The notes beneath the pieces are model-generated. The model was given only the letters and a program-made list of their open reading frames with translations. It did not search any database and was not told the DNA's origin. From an uncultured Actinomycetes bacterium (GTDB lineage Bacteria; Actinomycetota; CALGFH01), in NCBI GenBank assembly GCA_937881255.1, contig CALGFH010000310.1:1-15251 (forward strand): a DNA stretch of 15,251 nt. Direction: 5' to 3'. A program made the translations under genes and the position numbers. Of this stretch, positions 7,815 to 14,515 are shown piece after piece. Numbering within the stretch: the first letter of the stretch is position 1; every line of letters begins with the position of its first letter.

Positions 7815-8429
7815 TCAGACCGGGTCGGGGTAGGCCAGCTCCCCGGCCCGGACCGCCGCCTCGAGGTGGTTCTCGGGCGGGGCCAGCGGGCACGCCCAGC
7901 GGGCGTTGTAGGCACACGACGGGTTGTAGGCGTAGTTGAAGTCCAGCACCACCCGGTCGCCCCGGTGGTCCAGGCCCCGGCCCCAGGTCCCCTTGATGGT
8001 GTCGGTCAGGTAGCGCCCGGCCCCGTACGTCTCCTCCCCGGCGGTCGCGTCCCGGAAGGGGAGGAACAGCCCGCCCCCGTAGCCGAGGGTCCAGAACAGG
8101 GTGAGGTCGCCGAAGGGCGTGGCCAGCCGCCCGACCCGCCGATAGCGGACGGTGCCGTCCTCGCCGCCGGTGTCCACGGCCAGCTCGCCCTCCTCGCCCG
8201 GCGGTCCCAGCTCGGCGGTGACCCTGGCCCCGGGGTCGTACGGGAACCACGGCAGGCCGCTGAACCGGGCCCGCTGGCCGTCGTCAAGGGCCGACTGGGG
8301 ATGGTCGCGGAACAGCTCGTCCCGGCCCCGGCGGAATGCCGCCGCCCCCTCCTCCCCCTCGGCCGGGTCGCTCAGGTACAGCAGCGCCACCCGCCGCCGC
8401 CAGTCGTCCAGGTCCAGCGTCCCGTCCAT
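7815..8429 (-). CDS. DUF1684 domain-containing protein
   Basis: 204 residues, about the usual family length, with no signal peptide. It begins with LDDWRRRVALLYLSD, contains LPWFPYDP near the middle, and ends with the family hallmark LDFNYAYNPSCAYNARWACPLAPPENHLEAAVRAGE, whose conserved Asn, Tyr and two Cys are all present. DUF1684 proteins are common in Actinomycetota and Bacteroidota; no biochemical role is established that I can name. It is the last gene of a minus-strand run, beginning 9 nt after the methyltransferase stop. The only ribosome-site-like bases (GAGGG, 8431-8435) sit 1 nt from the ATG, so translation may depend on coupling with the upstream gene. Confidence 0.87.
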   Translation of the reverse strand: MDGTLDLDDWRRRVALLYLSDPAEGEEGAAAFRRGRDELFRDHPQSALDDGQRARFSGLPWFPYDPGARVTAELGPPGEEGELAVDTGGEDGTVRYRRVGRLATPFGDLTLFWTLGYGGGLFLPFRDATAGEETYGAGRYLTDTIKGTWGRGLDHRGDRVVLDFNYAYNPSCAYNARWACPLAPPENHLEAAVRAGELAYPDPV

Positions 8430-8438
8430 GCCCTCATG

Positions 8439-9197
8439 CTACGAGGCGGCCGCCCCGGCGTGCTCGTAGACCGAGACGTGCAGGCCGCTGGCCGCCCCGA
8501 ACGGCTCCCGGCGCCAGCCGCCCCAGCGCTCGCGGACCCGCAGGCCGGCCATCCGGGCCATCAGGTCCAGCTCCGCCGGCCAGGCGTAGCGGATCGCCCC
8601 GGGCAGCAGCCGGGTGCCGTCGCCGGCCAGCAGCACGTGCTGGAAGTCGACCCGCTGGGCGACCGGGTCGTGCAGGGCGACGTCGAACTGGACCAGGTCG
8701 AGGCCCAGGTGGCGGGTCCGGACGCTCTGGCCGCCCGGGTGCAGGGTCGGGTCGGGCACGAACGCCTCGACCACGAACGCGCCCCCCGGGGCCAGCCGGC
8801 CGGCCACCTCGGCGAAGCAGCGCACCTGGTCGTCCTGGGTGAGCAGCGAGAAGAAGGTGTTGAAGACCACGTAGACGAGCGGGTAGCCGCCCTCGACGGA
8901 GGCGACGGGCACGCCGGCGAAGTCGCCGAGGGTCACCTCGATGGCCCCGCCGCCCGGCTTGGCCCGCAGCCGCTCCACCATGGCCGCCGAGGCGTCGACG
9001 CCGTGCACCCGGACGCCCCTGGCCGCCAGGGGCAGGGCGACCCTGCCGGTGCCGATCCCCAGCTCCAGCGCCGGCCCCGGCCCGGCCAGCTCGGCCAGCC
9101 GGTCGACGCAGTCGGCCGGGTCGGGCAGGCCCACCACCATCTGGTCGTAGAGGTCGGCGATGCGGTCGCCGTAGGTCTCGGGCCGGTAGTCCTCCAT
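8439..9197 (-). CDS. Class I SAM-dependent methyltransferase
   Basis: 252 residues. The Rossmann-fold SAM site is clear: motif I ALELGIGTGRVALPLA (43-58), an acidic end of strand 2 in VHGVDAS (64-70), motif II around GGYPLVYVVFNTFFSLL, and the post-I LAPGGAFVVEAF strand. The N-terminal DYRPETYGDRIADLYDQM is typical of small-molecule methyltransferases of the Methyltransf_25/11 group. Substrate is unknown. The ATG at 9197 is chosen because protein-like sequence begins there; the open frame continues upstream to 9935 only because a frameshift in the GNAT gene puts that gene's first half in the same frame. A strong hairpin (9213-9230) lies just before the start. Its ribosome site (taggcg) is weak. 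Confidence 0.88.
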   Translation of the reverse strand: MEDYRPETYGDRIADLYDQMVVGLPDPADCVDRLAELAGPGPALELGIGTGRVALPLAARGVRVHGVDASAAMVERLRAKPGGGAIEVTLGDFAGVPVASVEGGYPLVYVVFNTFFSLLTQDDQVRCFAEVAGRLAPGGAFVVEAFVPDPTLHPGGQSVRTRHLGLDLVQFDVALHDPVAQRVDFQHVLLAGDGTRLLPGAIRYAWPAELDLMARMAGLRVRERWGGWRREPFGAASGLHVSVYEHAGAAAS

Positions 9198-9212
9198 GCG
9201 CCTATTGCAGCA

Positions 9213-9230
9213 GCCGGGCGCGGGCCCGGC
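9213..9230 (-). promoter_or_regulatory. GC-rich hairpin just upstream of the methyltransferase start
   Basis: GCCGGGC (9213-9219), a 4-base loop, and GCCCGGC (9224-9230) give seven uninterrupted G-C pairs. In the minus-strand transcript it lies in the 67-nt gap between the broken GNAT gene and the methyltransferase ATG, ending 15 nt before the ATG. It could weaken readthrough or influence translation start. No T-tract follows, so a factor-independent terminator is doubtful. Confidence 0.45.
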
Positions 9231-9264
9231 ACGCGAATTACCGACGCCGGCCGAGGGGGCGGGC

Positions 9265-9935
9265 CTAGCTCGGGTCGGCGCCGTCGCGGTGGAACAGGAC
9301 CTCGGCCCCGATGGGCCGGAACCCGGCCGCCTCGACCACCCGCAGGGAGGCGGCGTTGCCCGGTGTGACCTGGGCGAACAGCACCTCGCCGGGCGGGACC
9401 AGGTGGCGGGCGGCCGCGACCAGCAGCCGGCCCAGCCCGCGGTTGCGCCGGGCCGGGTCGACCTCGAAGGCGACCTCCCGGCGCCCGGCCAGCCCCCGCC
9501 CCAGCAGCAGCACCCCGGCCCCTCCGGGGTCGGTCCAGACCTGGAGGTCGCCGCGGTAGCGCAGCGCCCGGGCCGTCCGCGGGTGCCGGGCCGGGCCGGC
9601 CCCGGGCCGCAGCTCCAGCGGCGGGTCGCCGCCCACCCCCTCGGCGGCCAGCACCACGCGGCCAGCACCACGTCCAGGCTGCCCGGCAGGCTTCCCAGCC
9701 GTTCCCCGAGCCACCCCAGGAACCCTGGGCTCATCGGCGCCCCCAGGTCCCCGTCCGGCAGCCGCGCCGCCACCAGGTCGGGGTCGATCCCGGCCGCCAC
9801 CACATGGTGGGCCGTGAACGCCAGCACCGCGTCGACCGGTCCCTCGGGGGCCGGCCACACCTCCACCAACCCGTCCGCCGCCGGAGGCGATCCCGTGGCC
9901 GCGTCCTGGAGCAGCCGCAACAGCCGTTCGCTCAC
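9265..9935 (-). pseudogene. GNAT-family acetyltransferase, frameshifted by a 14-bp tandem duplication
   Basis: GTG start at 9935, overlapping the acyltransferase stop (GTGA). The first half reads SERLLRLLQDAATG through GSLPGSLDVVLAA in one frame; the second half is in another frame and ends DGADPS with TAG at 9265-9267. The second half holds the GNAT acetyl-CoA loop (EVDPARRNRGLGRLL) and NAASLRVVEAAGFRPIG, the usual end of the fold. The break coincides with an exact 14-bp repeat (9645-9672). Removing one copy gives GSLDVVLAAEGVGGDP and an unbroken 218-residue GNAT protein. As sequenced, the gene should not make an intact enzyme unless frameshifting or repeat-length change occurs; an assembly error is also possible. 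Substrate is unknown. It sits inside an apparent minus-strand operon. Confidence 0.82.
9645..9672. repeat. Exact 14-bp tandem duplication
   Basis: cggccagcaccacg occurs twice in direct succession (9645-9658 and 9659-9672). The length is not a multiple of three, and the site is exactly where the GNAT gene changes frame. The identity of the copies suggests a recent event. Confidence 0.95.
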
Positions 9936-11272
9936 CCCTCGAGCCTACCGCGCCCCAGCAGCACCACCCCGGCCCCGAGGCAGAGCAGCCCAGCCCCCGG
10001 ACTGATCTGGAGCCCGGCCAGCTCGGCGGCCGTGCCGGGCAGCGGCCAGATCCCGCCAACGGCAACCCCGAGGAGCCCGAGGATCACCCCCGCTGTTCCG
10101 AGCGCCGTTCGGAGGATCGCGCCGGCGGTGCCCGCGTCCGGGGTGCGGGTGCCGGAGCGGGCCTGGCGGGGGCGTTCGAAGCGGGCGAACAGGGCCACCA
10201 ACGGCACCAGCAGGGTCGCGGGGACCAGCACCCACAGGGGGCGCAGGGCCCACCAGGTGGGGGTGCCGGGGGCCGGCTCGGTCAGGCCGAGGGGGTGGAG
10301 GACCAGGACGGCCAGGACCAGGGCGGTCAGGTGCCAGAGGAACAGGGTCATCAGGGCCGAGCCGGCGGTCACCACCAGGGCCCAGGGCCGGGGGCGCCGC
10401 AGCCAGCGGGTCACCGGGTCCCTGACCAGCATGGCCAGGCCGACCAGCCAGACGGTGAGGGCGACGATGCAGAGGCTGGGCGGGCTCATGTTGGAGACCC
10501 GGTCCCCGGGGAGGCCGACCATGCTCGGTGGCCAGGCCCCGGAGGCGGTGAGGGCGGCCAGGGCGGCGAGGCCGCCGCCGGCCATGGCGGCGTGGGCCCG
10601 CCGGGGCCAGCCGGCCAGGGTCCCGTCGGCGTACAGGAATCCCAGCTGATGGGCGAACAGCCACACCAGCAGGAAGTTGAGCTCGCCGACCCGGTCCAGG
10701 CCGGGCACCCGACCGGCGATGTCGGCCGCGGCGGCGGCCAGGCCCAGCCACAGGACCACGGCCGGCCCGAACCGCCGGTGGAGCCGCAGCATCGCCGGGG
10801 CGACGGCCACCACCAGCAGGTACAGGCCGAGGAACCAGAGCGGCTGGACGACCAGCCTGGCCACCGGGCGCAGGACCGCCTCGGGCACCCCGGCCAGCCC
10901 GAGGGCGGCGGCGCCTCCCGCCCACACGGCCAGGAAGGCCAGGGTGGGCCGCAGCAGCCTGGCCGCCCGCCCGCGGACGAACCCAGTCCAGCCACCGCCC
11001 CGGCGGGCCGAGACCAGGTTGGCCAGGCCGCCGACGAAGAAGAACAGCGGCATCACCTGGAGCAGCCAGGTGGCCAGCCACAGGCCTGGCACCAGGGCGA
11101 GCGCGTTGCCGCCCTCGACCCGGCCGTCGCGCCAGGCGACCACCGCCATCAGCCAGTGCCCGGCGACCACGACCAGGATGCTGGCCACCCGCAGCAGGTC
11201 GGCGAACCGGTCCCGCTCGGGCGGGGTGGCCGCGGCCACCCGGGCGGCGACGGCGCTGGCGTCGATCGGCAT
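9932..11272 (-). CDS. Acyltransferase-3 family integral membrane protein
   Basis: 446 residues. The ATG at 11272 is chosen because GAGG lies about 9 nt upstream and family-like sequence starts soon after; the 76 extra residues of open frame before it look non-coding. There are about ten hydrophobic helices. The family's catalytic-type His is seen at VVVAGHWLM (His39), followed by MPLFFFVGGLANLVSARR, LWFLGLYLLVV, FLLVWLFAHQLGF and FLWHLTALVL, all usual for PF01757 (transfer of acyl groups to sugars, lipids or other envelope molecules). After the family domain come about 60 residues with two more predicted helices (GVILGLLGVAVGG, GAGLLCLGAGVVLLG). It is the first gene of the minus-strand run and overlaps the GNAT gene by 4 bp (GTGA), so the two may be coupled. 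The acceptor molecule is unknown. Confidence 0.88.
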   Translation of the reverse strand: MPIDASAVAARVAAATPPERDRFADLLRVASILVVVAGHWLMAVVAWRDGRVEGGNALALVPGLWLATWLLQVMPLFFFVGGLANLVSARRGGGWTGFVRGRAARLLRPTLAFLAVWAGGAAALGLAGVPEAVLRPVARLVVQPLWFLGLYLLVVAVAPAMLRLHRRFGPAVVLWLGLAAAAADIAGRVPGLDRVGELNFLLVWLFAHQLGFLYADGTLAGWPRRAHAAMAGGGLAALAALTASGAWPPSMVGLPGDRVSNMSPPSLCIVALTVWLVGLAMLVRDPVTRWLRRPRPWALVVTAGSALMTLFLWHLTALVLAVLVLHPLGLTEPAPGTPTWWALRPLWVLVPATLLVPLVALFARFERPRQARSGTRTPDAGTAGAILRTALGTAGVILGLLGVAVGGIWPLPGTAAELAGLQISPGAGLLCLGAGVVLLGRGRLEG

Positions 11273-11371
11273 GGCTGGCCTCGCTGGGTTCGACGGGATC
11301 CGGGCAGGCCCAGCCTGGCCGGGTGGGGCGCCGCCCGGCATCGGGGTTCGGGCCCAATCCGCGGGCTCACG

Positions 11372-11393
11372 GTGCCCAGATCGGGCTGGGCAC
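11372..11393. repeat. 8-bp inverted repeat, candidate operator
   Basis: GTGCCCAG (11372-11379), a 6-base spacer atcggg, and CTGGGCAC (11386-11393) are perfect complements. The 22-bp dyad, about 95 bp before the flavoprotein start, fits a dimeric repressor or activator site. No regulator gene lies in the window. Confidence 0.55.
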
Positions 11394-11432
11394 TTGCGGC
11401 AGTCGGGCCGGCACCGTTCGTGTTTGCGGCAG
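11394..11432. repeat. Direct repeat TTGCGGCAG x2 with 30-bp period
   Basis: TTGCGGCAG occurs at 11394-11402 and 11424-11432. The spacing is close to three helical turns, so both copies would face the same side of DNA. The first copy abuts the inverted repeat. It may be a regulator-binding array or chance in GC-rich sequence. Confidence 0.45.
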
Positions 11433-11487
11433 GTTCGTGGAAGGCTGTTGGGGTAGACGGCCCGAGCGTCTATGCCCAGGAGTAGCC

Positions 11488-12663
11488 ATGCAGCATCCAT
11501 CGCGTCCCACCGAGCCCCGCCAGGAGATCGTCGACCTGGCCGCGGGCCTGGTCCCGGCCCTGGCCGCCAGGGCGGCCGGGTACGACGAGGCCGACGCGTT
11601 CTGCCACGAGGACTTCGACGAGATGGTGGCGGCCGGCTACACGGCCATCACCGTCCCGGCCGAGCTCGGCGGCATGGGGGCGGGCGCCCTCGACCTGGTC
11701 GCCGCCCAGAGCCGGCTCGCCGAGGGCAACCCGGCCACCGCCCTGGCCGTGAACATGCACCTGCACGGGGTCGGCCTGCTGGCCGAGGGCTTCCGGGACC
11801 GGGTGGAGCCGTTCCTCAAGCAGGTCGCGACCGAGGGCGCCATCCTGGCCGGCGGGTTCTCCGAGCCCCAGTCGGGCGGGAACTGGTGGTACCAGGCCAG
11901 CACGGCCACCCCGCTGCCGGGCGGCGGCTACCGCCTGTCGGGGACCAAGACGTTCTTCACCGGCTGGCCGCGGGCCACCCACCTGTTCCTGTCGGCGGCG
12001 GTCGAGACCGAGGACGGCCGGGAGCCGATCGGGTTCCTGGTCCCGCGGCCGGAACGGGGCGTCCGCGTCCTTGGCGACTGGAAGGCCATGGGCATGCGGG
12101 CCACCGGCAGCCACGCCCTGGCCATCGACGACCTCGAGATCCCGCCCGAGTGCGTGGTCGCCGTCGGCTTCCCGGTGGCGGTCAGCTTCCTGGTCGGGTC
12201 GCACTGGTCGTGGCCGTCGTTCGCCAGCATCTTCCTGGGCGCCGCCGAGGCCGCCTTCCGGCACGTGGCCGACGGCCTGCCCAAGCGCCGCAACGAGGGC
12301 CTCGGGCAGTCCCTGGCCGAGCTGCCGGGCGTGCAGCAGGCGGTGGGGGAGATGCGCATGCGCCTCGACGCGGCCCGGGCGACCCTGCTGGCCGCCGTCG
12401 CCAGGCCGCCCGACCCCGACCCGGTGGCCCACTACGGCCGCATGGCCGGGGCCAAGCTGTTCACCTGCCAGACCGCCCTCGAGGTCTGCACCATGGCCCT
12501 GCGGACGGCCGGTGGCAGTGGCTACCTGCGCACCGGCCCGCTGGAGCGGCTGCTGCGCGACGCCAACGCCGGCCTGCTCCTGCCTCCCTCCCACGATGCC
12601 ACCCTGCAGTGGCTGGGCCGGGTCGAGCTCGGGACCGCCGGCGCCCCAGGCGGGCCGAGGTGA
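11488..12663 (+). CDS. Acyl-CoA dehydrogenase-fold flavoprotein
   Basis: 391 residues, normal for the family. The start is fixed by AGGAG (11478-11482), 5 nt before the ATG. Family features in order: an alpha-helical N-terminal domain ending ELGGMGAGALDLVAAQSRLAEGNP; the FAD-contact segment AGGFSEPQSGGNWW (121-134, a variant of the usual TEPxxGSD); SGTKTFFTGWPRATH; the middle beta-domain with KAMGMRATGSHALAIDDLEIP; and a C-terminal helical domain with RTAGGSGYLRTGPLERLLRDANAG. The catalytic Glu is absent from both common places: the C-terminal YEG-type site reads LLPPSHDATLQ, and the alternative helix reads WSWPSFASIF. It could be an acyl-ACP/CoA dehydrogenase with another base, or an oxidase/monooxygenase of the same fold. 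It is the first gene of a coupled operon with a methyltransferase and a type III PKS. Confidence 0.88.
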   Translation: MQHPSRPTEPRQEIVDLAAGLVPALAARAAGYDEADAFCHEDFDEMVAAGYTAITVPAELGGMGAGALDLVAAQSRLAEGNPATALAVNMHLHGVGLLAEGFRDRVEPFLKQVATEGAILAGGFSEPQSGGNWWYQASTATPLPGGGYRLSGTKTFFTGWPRATHLFLSAAVETEDGREPIGFLVPRPERGVRVLGDWKAMGMRATGSHALAIDDLEIPPECVVAVGFPVAVSFLVGSHWSWPSFASIFLGAAEAAFRHVADGLPKRRNEGLGQSLAELPGVQQAVGEMRMRLDAARATLLAAVARPPDPDPVAHYGRMAGAKLFTCQTALEVCTMALRTAGGSGYLRTGPLERLLRDANAGLLLPPSHDATLQWLGRVELGTAGAPGGPR

Positions 12664-13475
12664 GGGCGCCGGCGCTCACCATCGACCGGACCCGGCCGGT
12701 GCCGGCGGCGCGCTGTGTGATCGACAACGAGTACTACGAGGGCATGGACGACCTGTGGTGGGACCCGGACGGGCCGGCGGCCATCCTCCACGCCATCAAC
12801 CAGCCGCGGGTCGGCTTCTACCTCCGGGAGCTCGGCGACCTGGGCGGCCGGCTGGTGCTGGACGCCGGCTGCGGCGGCGGCCTGGTGGCCCGCGAGCTGG
12901 CCGCCGCCGGGGCCGGCGTGGTCGGGGTCGACCGCTCGCTGGGCAGCCTGGGGGTGGCCCGCCGGGCCGTCCGGAGGGGTCCGGGGAACCCCGAGGGGGT
13001 GCCCCGGTCGGTCGGGTCCTTCCGTCCCGCCCAGGGCCGGCTGGAGCGGCTCCCGTTCGCCAGCGGCAGCTTCGACGCCGTGGTCGCCGCCGACGTGCTC
13101 GAGCACCTGCCCGACCTGCCGGCCGCCGTGACCGAGCTGGCCAGGGTCCTCGCCCCCGGCGGCAGCTTCCTGTTCGACACCATCAACCGCACCCCGTGGG
13201 CGTGGTTCACGGCCGTGTTCGGGCTGGAGCAGGTGCTGCGCATCGTGCCGAGGGGCACCCACGACTGGCGGCTGTTCATCCGCCCGGCCGAGCTGGACCG
13301 GCTGCTGCGCCGGGCCGGCCTGGAGCCGGTCCAGCTCACCGGCCTGGCCCCCCGGATCGGCCCCGGGGTCGTCGCCCGCGGGCTGCTCACCCGCCGCATC
13401 GACATCCCCAGCTTCGCCACCGGCAACGGGCGCCGCGCCTCCTACCTGGGGCACTACCGAAAGGCAGTTGGATGA
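12660..13475 (+). CDS. UbiG-like SAM-dependent methyltransferase
   Basis: 271 residues from a GTG that overlaps the flavoprotein stop (GTGA at 12660-12663). A later ATG would delete the conserved N-terminal IDNEYYEGMDDLWWDPDG, so GTG is preferred. This N-terminus and INQPRVGFYLREL are typical of UbiG-type O-methyltransferases. SAM motif I is VLDAGCGGGLVARELA (67-82), followed by VVGVDRS, FDAVVAADVLEHLPD (138-152) and LAPGGSFLFDTINRT. Between SAM motifs I and II is a longer, Pro/Gly/Arg-rich stretch (about 104-125) than usual, perhaps a local insertion. Ubiquinone is not expected in Actinomycetota. Because it is coupled to a type III polyketide synthase (ATGA overlap), methylation of a polyketide phenol or pyrone is a reasonable inference. 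Confidence 0.88.
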   Translation: MRAPALTIDRTRPVPAARCVIDNEYYEGMDDLWWDPDGPAAILHAINQPRVGFYLRELGDLGGRLVLDAGCGGGLVARELAAAGAGVVGVDRSLGSLGVARRAVRRGPGNPEGVPRSVGSFRPAQGRLERLPFASGSFDAVVAADVLEHLPDLPAAVTELARVLAPGGSFLFDTINRTPWAWFTAVFGLEQVLRIVPRGTHDWRLFIRPAELDRLLRRAGLEPVQLTGLAPRIGPGVVARGLLTRRIDIPSFATGNGRRASYLGHYRKAVG

Positions 13476-14512
13476 CCGCTCGCATCCAGGCCCTCGGCAC
13501 CGCCATGCCGGACCACTACGTGTTCAAGCAGTCGGAGATCGTCGAGGCGTTCTTCGCCGGCCAGCCCGGGTGGGACCCGGCCTTCGCCGAGGTGTTCGCC
13601 AACTCCGGCGTGGAGCGCCGCGCCTCGGTCGTCGACCCGGCCTGGTACGCGGCCCGGCCGCGGAGCACCGCCGACCGGATGCGGGAGTTCGCCCCGGCCG
13701 CCCGCAAGCTCGGGGTCGAGGCGGCCCGGCGGGCCCTGGAACGGGCCGGGCCGGGCGCGGCCGCCGAGGTGGGCGACCTGCTGGCCGTCTCCTGCACCGG
13801 CTACAGCGGCCCCGGGCTCGACGTCCACCTGGCCGACGACCTCGGGCTCGGCGACCGGGTCCAGCGCCTGGCCATCGGCCACATGGGCTGCTACGCGGCC
13901 CTGCCGGCCCTGCGCACGGCGGCCGCCCTGGCCGACGCCTCGGGCCGCCGGGCGCTGGTCACCTGCGTGGAGCTGTGCACCCTGCACACCCAGGCCCCGA
14001 GGACCCGCGAGGACGCGGTCTACCTGGCCCTGTTCGGCGACGGGGCGGCGGCCGCGCTGGTCGGCCCGGGCGGCGGCGGACCGACCATCGTCGGCTCGGC
14101 CACCGTGACCGTGCCCCGCAGCGAGGAGCGGATGGGCTGGCTGGTCGAGGACGAGGGCTTCCGGATGTGGCTCTCACCCCGGGTCCCGGCCCTGGTCGAG
14201 CGGGGTGTCGGCCGGCTGGTGGAGGACCTCCTTGGCCCGCACGGCCTGGAGCAGCGCGACGTCGACCACTGGGCCGTCCACCCGGGCGGCCCCGAGATCA
14301 TCGACCGGGTCCAGCGGCGCTTCGGGCTCGGCGACGCCCAGGTCGCCCGCTCCCGCGAGGTCCTGGCCGACGGCGGCAACCGCTCATCGGCCACCGTCCT
14401 GTTCATCCTCGAGCAGCTGCTGGCCAGCGGCGAGGTCGAGCCCGGCCAGTGGATCGTCGCCCTCGCCTTCGGCACCGGGCTGACCCTCGAAGCCCTCCTC
14501 CTCAAGGCCTGA
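13472..14512 (+). CDS. Type III polyketide synthase (chalcone/stilbene synthase family)
   Basis: 346 residues, typical for bacterial type III PKS. The ATG overlaps the methyltransferase stop (ATGA). Thiolase-fold features: VSCTGYSGPGLDVHLADDLGL, the nucleophile site IGHMGCYAALPALR (Cys140), VTCVELCTLHTQ, FGDGAAAALVG, WAVHPGGPEIID (His270) and LADGGNRSSATVLFIL (Asn303). The Cys-His-Asn triad of the family is therefore intact. These enzymes extend an acyl-CoA starter with malonyl-CoA and cyclise it to pyrones, resorcinols or related phenols; starter and ring type cannot be read from sequence. The neighbouring ACAD-fold flavoprotein may shape or oxidise the acyl group and the UbiG-like enzyme may methylate the product; both are inference. 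Confidence 0.93.
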   Translation: MTARIQALGTAMPDHYVFKQSEIVEAFFAGQPGWDPAFAEVFANSGVERRASVVDPAWYAARPRSTADRMREFAPAARKLGVEAARRALERAGPGAAAEVGDLLAVSCTGYSGPGLDVHLADDLGLGDRVQRLAIGHMGCYAALPALRTAAALADASGRRALVTCVELCTLHTQAPRTREDAVYLALFGDGAAAALVGPGGGGPTIVGSATVTVPRSEERMGWLVEDEGFRMWLSPRVPALVERGVGRLVEDLLGPHGLEQRDVDHWAVHPGGPEIIDRVQRRFGLGDAQVARSREVLADGGNRSSATVLFILEQLLASGEVEPGQWIVALAFGTGLTLEALLLKA

Positions 14513-14515
14513 CCC

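Larger units (their letters stand above)
11273..11487. promoter_or_regulatory. 215-bp divergent promoter region
   Basis: No gene is supported here. It separates the minus-strand acyltransferase operon from the plus-strand polyketide-type operon and must drive both. It holds an inverted repeat (11372-11393), a 9-bp direct repeat with 30-bp period (11394-11432), and near its right edge TAGACG (11454-11459), a possible -10 element without a convincing -35. The ribosome site AGGAG (11478-11482) precedes the first plus-strand gene by 5 nt. Confidence 0.5.

Noticed and set aside
8439..9935. One 498-codon frame that would fuse the start of the GNAT protein to the methyltransferase
   Set aside because: The middle (about 9198-9660) is Trp/Pro/Arg/Gly/Ser-rich shadow sequence, while the true second half of the GNAT protein is plainly in another frame. 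The fusion arises from the 14-bp duplication.
11273..11500. 76-residue N-terminal extension of the acyltransferase
   Set aside because: The extension overlaps the start of the divergent flavoprotein gene, lacks family similarity, and a better ribosome site precedes the ATG at 11272.
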